From positions 124,001-188,000 of the forward strand of contig NJBH01000003.1 in NCBI GenBank assembly GCA_005223125.1: a stretch of DNA of 64,000 nucleotides. The letters run 5' to 3'. The stretch's first letter is position 1, and each line of letters opens with the position of its first letter. Positions 45,304 to 53,982 of the stretch are shown here, piece by piece. Under the pieces are notes generated by a model, which was given only the letters and a program-made list of their open reading frames with translations, was not told where the DNA came from and did no database searches. The translations under genes were made by a program, and so were the position numbers. This DNA comes from Promethearchaeota archaeon Loki_b32 (GTDB lineage Archaea; Asgardarchaeota; Lokiarchaeia; Sigyniarchaeales; SOKP01).

Positions 45304-48300
45304 ATGGAAGAGAAAAGAGAAGAAGATTTAGATCAAGAATTCGATGATGAGGAGTTAGATTTAACGAAGGATGCTTTTTTTGCCGATATGATAGAGATGG
45401 AGGAAGAGATTGCTACAGAAGCCTATGAGTTAGTGGAACATGCGCTTAATTTAATAACGTCGCATTATTATGATGATGGCATTGAAATTCTTCGTCAGGC
45501 TATAGGACTATATACCCAGATAAATAGAGAAGATGAAATTAAAGCTATAAATGAAAAAATATCAGAGGTTTACATACTAAAAGAACAAGCATTCAGGGAA
45601 GTTGAAATTGAAGCAGATAAAGTAGTTGAAAAGTTTGAGGAAATTGAAGAAGTTGAGGTTACTGAAGAAGTTGGAAAGATTGAAGAAGTTGGACGGGCTG
45701 AAGATTTGGAAGTAGAGGTAGATTTGATTAAGAAAGCAGACCAATTAGTAGTTGAAGCCCATCAATTAACAAAAAATAACAGATTTGAGGAATCTCTTGA
45801 TAAATATGATGAAGCGGAAAAAATTCTTGAAGAGTTAGGTAAAACAGATGAAGTCGAAAGATTATATTCATTAATTGAAGATTGTTATAATAAAAAGGCT
45901 GACTTCTTACGGAGCGTTAAGAAAGAAGAACTAGAAGAGGAACTAGTGGTTAGTGAAGAATTAGAAGCGCCACGAAGTGAGGAGCAGTTAAAAGCTAAAA
46001 GATTAAAAAAGTTTCTTGAAACAAAAAAGCATGAGGAAGAGATCTCCTCTAGGGCGTATGAAGTATTAGACAAAGCGGTAGAGTTAGCTAAATTACATGA
46101 ATATGATCAAGCTTTGAGTTTATATGAAGAAGGAGCAAATTTGTTTAAAGAATTGAACTGGACTTATGAAACCAAGAAAATTAGGGATACAATAGAGCAA
46201 TTAGAAAAAGAAAAATTTAGGCATTTTCAAGCTCTTGAAAAAGAAAAAGTACAAATTGAGCAAAAAATTGAAACTGAACTTCAAAAAGAAAAACTAATTG
46301 ATCAGCAGGTAAAAGAAATAGAGGAGAAGAAAAAACTTACTCAGATGGAAAGGATAAGAGGAATAGAATTTCAAAAAATGGAAACCGAATTCTTCAAAGT
46401 ACAAATTGATAATATGGTAACTGAAGCTGCTAGAATGGCACGCGAATATGAATTGGCAATGCAGAAAGCTATAAAAAAAGGAAGATTAGTAGAAGAATGT
46501 ATTTATCCTAAAGTTATTGAAATTTATAAAAAAGTAAAGGAATTACTTATTGATAAAGGTTGGAATAATGAAGCAGCTATTTATGATGATACAATAAAAG
46601 TTTATATTCAGAAATTTGAAAAGGATCAAAAGGTAAGACAAATCGAAGCTGAAAAGACTATAAAACAGAAAGAAGCGGAAGAATTGATTAAGTTTAAAAA
46701 AGAAGATGTAGAAGCGGAATTGAGCGAAGAGCAATTAAGAGCTAGAGAAAAACACCGTCAAGGGGAAATAGAAATACAAAATATTCGAAATAGCATAGAA
46801 GAAATGACAAAAAGAGCCGAACGAGTAGGAAGAGAGTATGAAGTAGCGTTAAGGAAAGGGAAATTTGAATTAAAATGTCCATACCCTGAAATTATCAATA
46901 TCTATGAAAAAGCCAAAGAAATGGCACAAGAAAGAGGATGGGATACAGATGTAGCAATTTTCTTAAGTCAGATTAACAAATTTAAAGAAAAATTAGAGAA
47001 AGACAAAAGATTACGACAAATAGAAGCTGAAAAGGCAAAAAAGCAAGAAGAAGTAGAAGAAATGCATAAAGTTAAAAAAGAAGAACTTGGAGTAGGTTTA
47101 AATGCTGAGAAGCTCAAATTATTAGAGGAACAAAGAAGATTAGAAGAAGAAAAAGAAGATTTTGATGAAATTTTAAATACAATGATAAATCGAGCCGAAA
47201 AAATGGCTCGGGAATATGATGTTGCTATGAAAAAAGCCATAAGAAAGGGGGAATTGGCAGAAAACCCTCCATTTTTAAAGATTATTAGTATTTATGAAAG
47301 AGTAATACGAATGTTACTTGATAAAGGAAGAAATGAAGAAGCTGCCACATATGGAAATCAAATAACTTTTTACAATCAAAAATTAGAAAAAGATAATAAA
47401 TTAAGAGAAGTTGAGGCGCAAAAAGCCCAAAGAGAAAAAGCACTTGAAGATATGCACAAAGTAGGAAAAAAAGTCGAAATTGATCAAAAAAAATTAAGCA
47501 CTGTTGAGAAAAAAAGAGAAGAAAAAGAATTTCAGAAATACATTATCAATATGGCCAATAAAGCAGAAAAATTAGAGAGAGAATTTGATTCATCAATGAA
47601 AAAAGCTGTAAAAAAAGGGGGTGTAATAGAACAAACACCATATTCCGAAATAATAGAAATATATAAGCAAATTAAAGACAATTTATATGAGAGAGGCTGG
47701 ATAGAACAATCACAAATTTATTCAAACCAAATAAAGATTTATCAAGAGAAATCAGAGAAACATGAAAAATTACTAAAAATTGAAGCTCAAAAAATTCAAA
47801 GAGAAAAGGAGTTTGGAGAATTACAAAAAGTAGGTAAAAAAGAAATTAAACCTGCTAAACCTGAAAAAATAAAAGAACTTGAAACTGAAGACAAAGAAGA
47901 AGATATATTTTTAGATAAAGCAATGAACCTGATTGATGAAGCTGAAAAAGATGTTAGAAGCTATGAACTAAGTATCAAAAAAGATATTTTGGTATATGAG
48001 AGTCCTTATATTAAAGCAATTTCTAATTATGAAGAAGCTAGAGAATTATTCAAAAAAATAGGATGGAATGATGAAGCTAACAGATTAATTAAAACTATTA
48101 AATTTTATAAGGATAAAAAAGAAAAAGATGATAAATTAAGAATAATTGAACAAAAGAAATTAGAGAAACCAGAAATTAAATTGGAAGCGGTTAAGACTGA
48201 AACTGAAAAAGAATTTTTAAAAAGGCAGGAGAGGTTGGCAGAATTTGAAGAAAAACAGAAGGAAGCTGATGAGATTGCTGTAAAGATCTTCAGTATGATT

Positions 48301-49866
48301 CAAAATGCTGAGAGAATGGCTCAAGAATACGAATTAAAACTAAAATCTGGAGTTTTTGACTATGAAGCCCCTTATGAAAAAATTATTGATATATATCGCG
48401 AAGCACGAAAGCGTTTTGAAGAAGTCAATTGGAAAGAAGAATCCGTAAAATTAATAGATACTGTTAACTTTTATAAAGAGAAACTGGCGCAAGATAAAAA
48501 AATTCGCGCTTTAGAATCAGAGAAGGCTAAAAAAAGAGAAGAAGAATTGATGCTTCAACAGGACCTATTAGAGCAAGCGAGATTGGAACAAGAAAAATTG
48601 ATACAACAGAGAAAAGAATCTTTACATTTAAAAAAAGAACGTATAGCTCAGTTTGAAACTTATAAAGATAAAGCCTTTCGGTTAATGGATCAAGCTAAAC
48701 GTGAATTAAGACAAAGTAATTTTGTGAAAGCTATAGAATTTTATAAAGAGAGTGAAAAAATATTCATTGATATAAAATGGGAAGAAGGAATTAAAATGGT
48801 TCGAGATTCAGTCGTAATGATAAGTGGCAAGAAAAAGGCTTATGAACTCGAACAAAAGTCGATTGAAGAAAGAAAAGTTGAAAAATTACTAATAGAAGAA
48901 AAGATAGAAGCAAAATTAGCGGAGGCTCAAGATATAAGAAGAAAACAACAAGAAAAGAAGAGAAGAGAATTTTTAAAAATTCAGAGGGGAAAAGAACAGG
49001 AAAGGGAGATTTCTACAGAGGCGTATGGACTTTTGGAAGAAGGAACCGCTTTAATGGCACGCAAAAATTTCACAGAAGCTTTCGATAGATATATGGAAGC
49101 TCGAGAATTATTTAAAAAAATTTCTTGGCAACGAGAGGTTTCGAGAATAAATAATGAACTATTATTCAAACTTAAAAGGGAGAGGAAGAACGCTGAGATT
49201 CTAGAAGAGATCAAAGTAAAGAAAGTTGAAGAAGAGAAAGAAATAACACTATTAAAAGAAGAAGCAAAGAAAGACCGTAGAGAATTTGAGAGAAGAAAGA
49301 AAGAAGAAAAACGTAAACGCGCCAAAGAAGAACTTGGTAGAAAGATTTCCATTAAATTAGATAAAGCAAGCAAGTTAATCGATGGTTTTAGATATAATGA
49401 GGGAATATTAATGATGCAAGAAGAGCTCCAAAGATTAACAAAATTAGAAAAACATGATGAAATAAAGAGAATTCAGGAACAAATTGATAATTTAAAAGAT
49501 GGAGCGGAAATTCCATTAATAACATTAGACGTTAATTCTAAAGATGTTCAAAATAAAAATTTTAAATCTGCATATAAAGCGTTAGATGAAGCTTATGTAT
49601 CAATTGCTAATAATCTCTTCAAGAAAGCGATTTCTGAATTAAGTGAAGCCAAATTTAAACTCAAGGAACTACACATTGGAAAAAAATTCATGAAAGAAAT
49701 TGATAAAAAAATCAATGAATTCAAAAGTAAAGTTAGTAAAAAACCAATCAAAGAAAAAGAAGAGCCTGTTGAAGACGAAATGGAAATTCTCAGAAGACGT
49801 GTTGCTGCAAGACGGGAAGAGAGAAGGAAAAAGGTATTAAATTTATTGGGAAAGCATGAAGAATAA
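45304..49866 (+). CDS. Large helical-repeat coiled-coil protein (1,520 aa)
   Basis: The ATG at 45304 is preceded by AGGTGA at 45293-45298, which selects it over the GTG at 45295. The protein is acidic/basic and wholly helical, with about 13 modules, each a helix pair of the type (A-x-RMAREYELAMKKAIKKG) and (IIxIYEKxRELLxxKGWxxEA) followed by a charged coiled coil (EKLEKDKKLRQIEAEKAKKQ). Modules start near 45415, 45740, 46055, 46405, 46790, 47175, 47535, 47905, 48290, 48665, 49010, 49345 and 49565; the six central ones carry a longer 95-residue form. The helix pairs resemble TPR- or MIT-like hairpins, used in eukaryotes for ESCRT/Vps4 and cytoskeletal contacts. No membrane segment or signal is present. 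A cytoskeletal or scaffold role is inference. Confidence 0.85.
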   Translation: MEEKREEDLDQEFDDEELDLTKDAFFADMIEMEEEIATEAYELVEHALNLITSHYYDDGIEILRQAIGLYTQINREDEIKAINEKISEVYILKEQAFREVEIEADKVVEKFEEIEEVEVTEEVGKIEEVGRAEDLEVEVDLIKKADQLVVEAHQLTKNNRFEESLDKYDEAEKILEELGKTDEVERLYSLIEDCYNKKADFLRSVKKEELEEELVVSEELEAPRSEEQLKAKRLKKFLETKKHEEEISSRAYEVLDKAVELAKLHEYDQALSLYEEGANLFKELNWTYETKKIRDTIEQLEKEKFRHFQALEKEKVQIEQKIETELQKEKLIDQQVKEIEEKKKLTQMERIRGIEFQKMETEFFKVQIDNMVTEAARMAREYELAMQKAIKKGRLVEECIYPKVIEIYKKVKELLIDKGWNNEAAIYDDTIKVYIQKFEKDQKVRQIEAEKTIKQKEAEELIKFKKEDVEAELSEEQLRAREKHRQGEIEIQNIRNSIEEMTKRAERVGREYEVALRKGKFELKCPYPEIINIYEKAKEMAQERGWDTDVAIFLSQINKFKEKLEKDKRLRQIEAEKAKKQEEVEEMHKVKKEELGVGLNAEKLKLLEEQRRLEEEKEDFDEILNTMINRAEKMAREYDVAMKKAIRKGELAENPPFLKIISIYERVIRMLLDKGRNEEAATYGNQITFYNQKLEKDNKLREVEAQKAQREKALEDMHKVGKKVEIDQKKLSTVEKKREEKEFQKYIINMANKAEKLEREFDSSMKKAVKKGGVIEQTPYSEIIEIYKQIKDNLYERGWIEQSQIYSNQIKIYQEKSEKHEKLLKIEAQKIQREKEFGELQKVGKKEIKPAKPEKIKELETEDKEEDIFLDKAMNLIDEAEKDVRSYELSIKKDILVYESPYIKAISNYEEARELFKKIGWNDEANRLIKTIKFYKDKKEKDDKLRIIEQKKLEKPEIKLEAVKTETEKEFLKRQERLAEFEEKQKEADEIAVKIFSMIQNAERMAQEYELKLKSGVFDYEAPYEKIIDIYREARKRFEEVNWKEESVKLIDTVNFYKEKLAQDKKIRALESEKAKKREEELMLQQDLLEQARLEQEKLIQQRKESLHLKKERIAQFETYKDKAFRLMDQAKRELRQSNFVKAIEFYKESEKIFIDIKWEEGIKMVRDSVVMISGKKKAYELEQKSIEERKVEKLLIEEKIEAKLAEAQDIRRKQQEKKRREFLKIQRGKEQEREISTEAYGLLEEGTALMARKNFTEAFDRYMEARELFKKISWQREVSRINNELLFKLKRERKNAEILEEIKVKKVEEEKEITLLKEEAKKDRREFERRKKEEKRKRAKEELGRKISIKLDKASKLIDGFRYNEGILMMQEELQRLTKLEKHDEIKRIQEQIDNLKDGAEIPLITLDVNSKDVQNKNFKSAYKALDEAYVSIANNLFKKAISELSEAKFKLKELHIGKKFMKEIDKKINEFKSKVSKKPIKEKEEPVEDEMEILRRRVAARREERRKKVLNLLGKHEE

Positions 49867-49909
49867 ACATCTTTTTCTCCAATATCAAAAAAGAATAAAA
49901 AAAATTATT

Positions 49910-50131
49910 TTAATTTACTAAATTTTCTTGAAGTTCGTTTTCCAACTCAGATTCTATCAAACTAGGAGAAAGACTCCTATTTATAGATTCTTCTATCAAA
50001 TATTCTGTTCTAATTAAGTCTCGAATCGCCACTCGAATCGCTTCACTCCTATTCGGGAATTTTCCGTCAACGACAAGGATCTCTAATACTTTTAGATAAG
50101 ATTCAGGTAAGTTTACTGAAATTAGTTTCAT
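49910..50131 (-). CDS. Ribbon-helix-helix (CopG/Arc-type) regulator
   Basis: A 73-residue DNA-binding protein. The start MKLISVNLPESYLKVLEILV is the beta strand and first helix, and KFPNRSEAIRVAIRDLI is the second helix of the ribbon-helix-helix fold, with the conserved NRSEAIR turn. The C-terminus is a short acidic tail, as in antitoxins or NikR-like regulators without a sensor domain. It has a strong TATA box placed for a leaderless transcript. No toxin gene is adjacent. Confidence 0.88.
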   Translation of the reverse strand: MKLISVNLPESYLKVLEILVVDGKFPNRSEAIRVAIRDLIRTEYLIEESINRSLSPSLIESELENELQENLVN

Positions 50132-50150
50132 ATTTATACATACCTCAGTG

Positions 50151-50167
50151 ATATATTTAAAGGTTTA
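50151..50167 (-). promoter_or_regulatory. BRE/TATA promoter of the ribbon-helix-helix gene (leaderless)
   Basis: On the minus strand AAACCTTTAAATATATC matches the archaeal BRE/TATA consensus, centred about 26 bases before the ATG at 50131, so the mRNA should start at or next to the initiation codon. Confidence 0.55.
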
Positions 50168-50327
50168 GTGGAAATCGACCCCAAGAAATCCGACAGAATG
50201 CATGAATGCCTTTAAATATGCATCTAGAATAATTTCCTATCAGTCATTTAACAATTGGTCATCTTATAAAACATTTAGTAAATTGTGATATTTCAATTCA
50301 TTCCCAAAATTTTTATATATGTACTAT

Positions 50328-50341
50328 ATGTAACATGTAAC
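50328..50341 (+). promoter_or_regulatory. Direct heptamer repeat, possible regulator site
   Basis: ATGTAACATGTAAC, preceded by TATATGTACTAT, lies in the intergenic region between the ribbon-helix-helix regulator and the next gene, about 60 bases before the ATG. It could be an operator for the small regulator. The rest of the 50132-50403 gap has no gene. Confidence 0.25.
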
Positions 50342-50403
50342 ACTAGATAATTAAAAAAATATTAGGAAAAAAAAATTTTACGGAAAATATTACATAAAAA
50401 GGG

Positions 50404-50727
50404 ATGAAAATGTCAAATATTGAAAACCAATTAGAAGATCATTTAAAAGGTGGAGCAGACTGGGAAAAAATGGAAACTCCTATTCCAGGTGTTTTTGTAG
50501 TCAAGGTTCCTGCAACAAAAACCAAACCAGCATTATTGTTCTTAGAGGTTAATCCTTTAAAGGATGATGGAAAGCCCCTAAAAAAGAGAGGGTTATTTAT
50601 AGGCTCTAAAGAAATGCTTTTAAAATTTAGTGAAGCGTTGAATGACGATAAAACCTTTCAATTGATTGGAGAATTAGAGAAAATAAATCCTGAAGTTAAA
50701 ACAAAAGCCAAAAAATTAAAGATGTAA
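50404..50727 (+). CDS. Conserved hypothetical protein (107 aa)
   Basis: The product reads MKMSNIENQLEDHLKGGADW, then EKMETPIPGVFVVKVPATKT and KPALLFLEVNPL. The region from GGADWEKMETPIPGVFVVKV to KKRGLFIGSKEMLLKF looks like a compact beta-rich domain seen in several archaea and anaerobic bacteria, with no assigned role. A second ATG at 50410 is an equally possible start. Single gene downstream of the repeat element. Confidence 0.6.
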   Translation: MKMSNIENQLEDHLKGGADWEKMETPIPGVFVVKVPATKTKPALLFLEVNPLKDDGKPLKKRGLFIGSKEMLLKFSEALNDDKTFQLIGELEKINPEVKTKAKKLKM

Positions 50728-50921
50728 TGATGAAATTGTTTCTTATAATTCATCAATGCCAATTTAGTTTTAACTTTTAAGAAAATATTTTATTTATTAA
50801 ATTTATTATTAATTTAATATTACTATAGAGGAAAAGTATAAATTTCAATTACTTTAAACCTATAATATAAAAAAATTGTCAAATTAAAGAAATCATTAAA
50901 AATTAGAGTTGAAATAGAAAA

Positions 50922-51235
50922 ATGTCAGAAGCAGACGGAATTCACTGTCAAGTTTGTGGAAAAGATCAATTTTCTCTTGCTCACGATGAGTTAAATTCCT
51001 AAATCAGGTTTTACGTCATTGGATGAGAAGGGCATTTCCCTTTGTCGAGCAAGGTCAATTAAAAATGTGTGCTGGATGTGGAGCAAAATATCTGGTTTGT
51101 GAGAGTTGTGGAGGTTTATATTGTCGAATTCATCCAGCTTTAGAGAGTTGGGAACTTCCTGATAAATGTTCTAAGTGTGGACATGTAAATAAAGATGTAA
51201 CTGCCTGGGATGGTACATCTGCTCGTCACTTCTAA
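50922..51235 (+). CDS. Zinc-finger protein, apparent frameshift near residue 23
   Basis: Two frames form one plausible protein of about 104 residues. The first (ATG 50922) gives MSEADGIHCQVCGKDQFSLA and then HDELNS and TAA at 51000-51002. The second frame has no stop from 50992 and reads VKFLNQVLRHWMRRAFPFVE and onward to CAGCGAKYLVCESCGGLYCR, CSKCGHVNKDV and SARHF at 51235. Adding one G after 50991 joins them as HDEVKFLNQV. Four CxxC knuckles plus the first CQVC suggest several zinc sites. Alternatively the second frame is used alone from the ATG at 51023. Function unknown. Confidence 0.65.
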
Positions 51236-51417
51236 TATCCTTATATTACTTCGTTTATTTAATTTTAATTTTTTTAAAATGCTATTATTTTAATTAAAAG
51301 CTGTATTCTTTAATATCTCATCTGTTATTTTATTAAATTTAAGTCAAGAAAATTTAAATTTTAAAATTGCAATAATAATGTTAATAAGAAAGTTTATGAC
51401 ATACACGATGATTTAAC

Positions 51418-51900
51418 ATGAGTTCAAATATTAAAGTACAAGTCGCGAATCCTGAAGACATTGATGATTTAAGAGATTTAACAAAGCAATTAATTGAAGG
51501 ATTGGGGCAGAAATTTGATCCAAAACGCTTTGATTGGGGAATTCGACGTCGTCTTTATGATCCTCTTCAACGCCATGGAATACTATTAGCTTTAGATGAA
51601 GATAATGATGATTTTGTGGGAATGATTATCGCAGAACTTAGAATTGATCCATTTGGATCATCAGAAGGAGCTATCAAGCAATTTTTTCTGAAAGAACCTT
51701 ATCGTAAGAAAGGAGTGGGGAGTCTTCTATTAGAAAAAGCATTAGAACATTTGAAAAAAATAAAAGTGGAGAAAATTAGGGTAAATATTAAGGAAAAAGC
51801 CGTAGGAGCAGCTAAGTTATATGAAAAAATGAACTTTAAAAAAGTTTATGAAGTCTTAGAATTAGACTTAATGAAAGAGAGCAAGTGGAATAAAGAATAA
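51418..51900 (+). CDS. GNAT-family N-acetyltransferase
   Basis: A 160-residue acetyl-CoA-dependent acetyltransferase. The acetyl-CoA pyrophosphate loop is YRKKGVGSLLLEKALEHLKK, preceded by the central strand AIKQFFLKEPY and followed by KIRVNIKEKAVGAAKLYEKM, the typical GNAT end (NFKKVYEVLELD). The substrate is unknown. It ends nine bases before the RFC small subunit, so it belongs to the clamp-loader operon. Confidence 0.88.
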   Translation: MSSNIKVQVANPEDIDDLRDLTKQLIEGLGQKFDPKRFDWGIRRRLYDPLQRHGILLALDEDNDDFVGMIIAELRIDPFGSSEGAIKQFFLKEPYRKKGVGSLLLEKALEHLKKIKVEKIRVNIKEKAVGAAKLYEKMNFKKVYEVLELDLMKESKWNKE

Positions 51901-51909
51901 TTTGAAAAG

Positions 51910-52881
51910 ATGAGTTTAGAAATACCATGGGTCGAGAAATATCGCCCAAAGACATTTAATGATATTGTGAGTCAAAGTATTGCAATTAATAATCTTAAAA
52001 AATTCGTACAGAATACTAATATACCACACCTTATTTTTACTGGCCCTGCGGGAACGGGAAAAACTAGTACTGCTTTAATAATAGCAAGACATTTTCTTAA
52101 AAAAGAAGAGTTAGATACCAATCTTTTAGAATTAAATGCTTCTGATACAGTTAGAATTGATTTTGTAAGAAATGTGTTAAAGAATTTTGTTAATCAAAGT
52201 CTTTTTAAAGATGGGTCTTTAAAATTTATTGTTTTAGATGAAGCAGATAATATTCCAGGACAAGTCCAACAAGCACTTAGAAGAATCATTGAAAAAACGT
52301 CTAATAACATAAAATTCATTCTTTTATGTAATTACATAAATAAGATAATAGATCCAATTATATCACGATGCGCTGTATTCAGATTTGTATCTTTACCAAA
52401 GGAGAAAATAATAGAAAGATTAAAATATATTAGTGAAGAAGAGAAATTAAAAATACCTTCTGAGAAGAGAGAAGAATTTTTTAAGCATTTGTTTTTTATT
52501 TCAGGAGGGGATTTAAGAAAAGCGATAAATACCCTTCAAATGTCGGTCGCTCTTGAACTTCTGGAAAATTTAGACTTAAATGAGATTTTAAAAATTTCAG
52601 GATTTTTAGATGTGGGAACTTTGGAAAATCTAATTACAGCAATTAAAAATAAAGATTTTATTAAATCTAAAGAGATTATTCGGTTAATTGAAACCCTTGA
52701 TAGCCGTAATTTCATAAGACAAATATCAGAAGTTTTACCATCACTAAATATTGCCCCTGTAAATATTATTAATTTAAAAACATATATTGGAGATATAGAT
52801 TATCGAATAAGCCAAGGAGCAGATGAATTTATACAGATTTCGGCACTTCTAGCAATGATAATTGAAAATGTTCAATCTTAA
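51910..52881 (+). CDS. rfcS: Replication factor C small subunit
   Basis: AAA+ ATPase of the clamp loader that places PCNA on DNA. The 323-residue protein begins PWVEKYRPKTFNDIV, with Walker A GPAGTGKTS (near residue 44), Walker B IVLDEADNIP, sensor 1 FILLCNY and the SRC motif (ISRCAVFRF). Sensor 2 is GGDLRKAIN. Length and motifs are canonical for archaeal RfcS. It is the second gene of the GNAT-rfcS-rfc2-rfcL operon. Confidence 0.93.
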   Translation: MSLEIPWVEKYRPKTFNDIVSQSIAINNLKKFVQNTNIPHLIFTGPAGTGKTSTALIIARHFLKKEELDTNLLELNASDTVRIDFVRNVLKNFVNQSLFKDGSLKFIVLDEADNIPGQVQQALRRIIEKTSNNIKFILLCNYINKIIDPIISRCAVFRFVSLPKEKIIERLKYISEEEKLKIPSEKREEFFKHLFFISGGDLRKAINTLQMSVALELLENLDLNEILKISGFLDVGTLENLITAIKNKDFIKSKEIIRLIETLDSRNFIRQISEVLPSLNIAPVNIINLKTYIGDIDYRISQGADEFIQISALLAMIIENVQS

Positions 52882-52923
52882 TTAATCATGAATACGAAAT
52901 TTTAGAATCGAAGGTAATCAAAC

Positions 52924-53970
52924 TTGAATGAAGAAATCCCTATTTGGAGAATTAAGTACCATCCTAAGAATTTAGACCAAATTTGTGGAAGAAAAGAGGT
53001 TAAGGAAACCCTAAAGCACATCATTCAACAAAAAAATTTTCCACATATGTTATTTGTCGGATCGAAAGGTATTGGAAAAACATTAATTGCTCAATTATTT
53101 TCAAAAGAGTTTCTTGATAAAGATTATAATGCAAATTTTAAATTGATTTATGCTAATGTGCCACTAAATGAAGAAGAAAGGAAACAAGCGAGAGCTGATG
53201 CGTATGTTTCTACAAGTAAGATAGGAAGTAGTGCTGGAAGAAGAATAACGACTCCGGCTTTCATTCAAGCACGAGTAAAGCCTTTTGTTCAAGTGAAAGT
53301 TTTAGGAAGTGCCCCTTTTAAAATTTTAATAGTGAAAAATTTTGAAGCATTGGGTCAAAATCAACAAGGCTTTAGGAGATTAATGGAAATATATGGTAGA
53401 AATTGCAGGATGATTTTAATTACTACTAAAATTTCAAGTATAATTAGCCCCATTGTTAGTAGATGTCAAATTGTATTAATTTCTGCTGTAAAGTTGAATC
53501 ATTTTAAAAATTTGATAAACAAAATTGCCGTCCAAGAATCTTTAGAGGTCTCTGATGAGGTTGTTGAAGTTTTATATAAAATTTCTGAAGGAAGAATATC
53601 TCGTGCTATAGATCTATTACAATTGAGCAGCATTTCGGGAAAGAGTATTGATATGGAAAAATTATATGAAAATTCTCAACAATTTAGCAATGATAATATA
53701 AGGAGCCTATTAATGGTAGCTTTTAAAGGAGACTTTCCAAAAGTTCGAGAATTATCGCGCAAAATCATTTCTAGCTATAAGTATGATATTCATGAATTTT
53801 TTAAGTTCATTATTGACGAAATTAATAAATTACCTTTAAGCAAATTTGTCCGGAGTAATTTAATAAATTTCATTGCAGATTCTGATTTCAGAGCACTTGA
53901 AGGGAGAGATATAGATATTCAAATATCTGCTCTGTTATCAAAGATTTGCCTGTTTTCAGAATTTATGTAA
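52924..53970 (+). CDS. Second RFC small-subunit-like protein with lost Walker B
   Basis: A 348-residue clamp-loader paralogue starting with TTG at 52924. The N-terminus (IPIWRIKYHPKNLDQICGRK) and Walker A (GSKGIGKT) are intact, and SRC is kept (VSRCQIVLI). Walker B reads ILIVKNFEALGQ instead of LDEAD, and a basic insert of about 25 residues (SKIGSSAGRRITTPAF) lies before it. It can probably bind ATP but not hydrolyse it. In the loader it may fill the position of a non-catalytic subunit, as Rfc5 does in eukaryotes. It sits 42 bases after rfcS and 12 before rfcL. Confidence 0.82.
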   Translation: MNEEIPIWRIKYHPKNLDQICGRKEVKETLKHIIQQKNFPHMLFVGSKGIGKTLIAQLFSKEFLDKDYNANFKLIYANVPLNEEERKQARADAYVSTSKIGSSAGRRITTPAFIQARVKPFVQVKVLGSAPFKILIVKNFEALGQNQQGFRRLMEIYGRNCRMILITTKISSIISPIVSRCQIVLISAVKLNHFKNLINKIAVQESLEVSDEVVEVLYKISEGRISRAIDLLQLSSISGKSIDMEKLYENSQQFSNDNIRSLLMVAFKGDFPKVRELSRKIISSYKYDIHEFFKFIIDEINKLPLSKFVRSNLINFIADSDFRALEGRDIDIQISALLSKICLFSEFM

Positions 53971-53982
53971 GGAGGTTAAAAT

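Noticed and set aside
45885-49373. Several minus-strand frames of 60-130 codons
   Set aside because: Ser/Phe-rich antisense shadows of the Lys/Glu-rich coiled-coil gene.
50170-50240. Minus-strand tail EIILDAYLKAFMHSVGFLGV ending in TAA
   Set aside because: Only about 23 codons with a stop directly upstream; it may be a gene remnant, but no family match could be made and it overlaps the regulator's upstream region.
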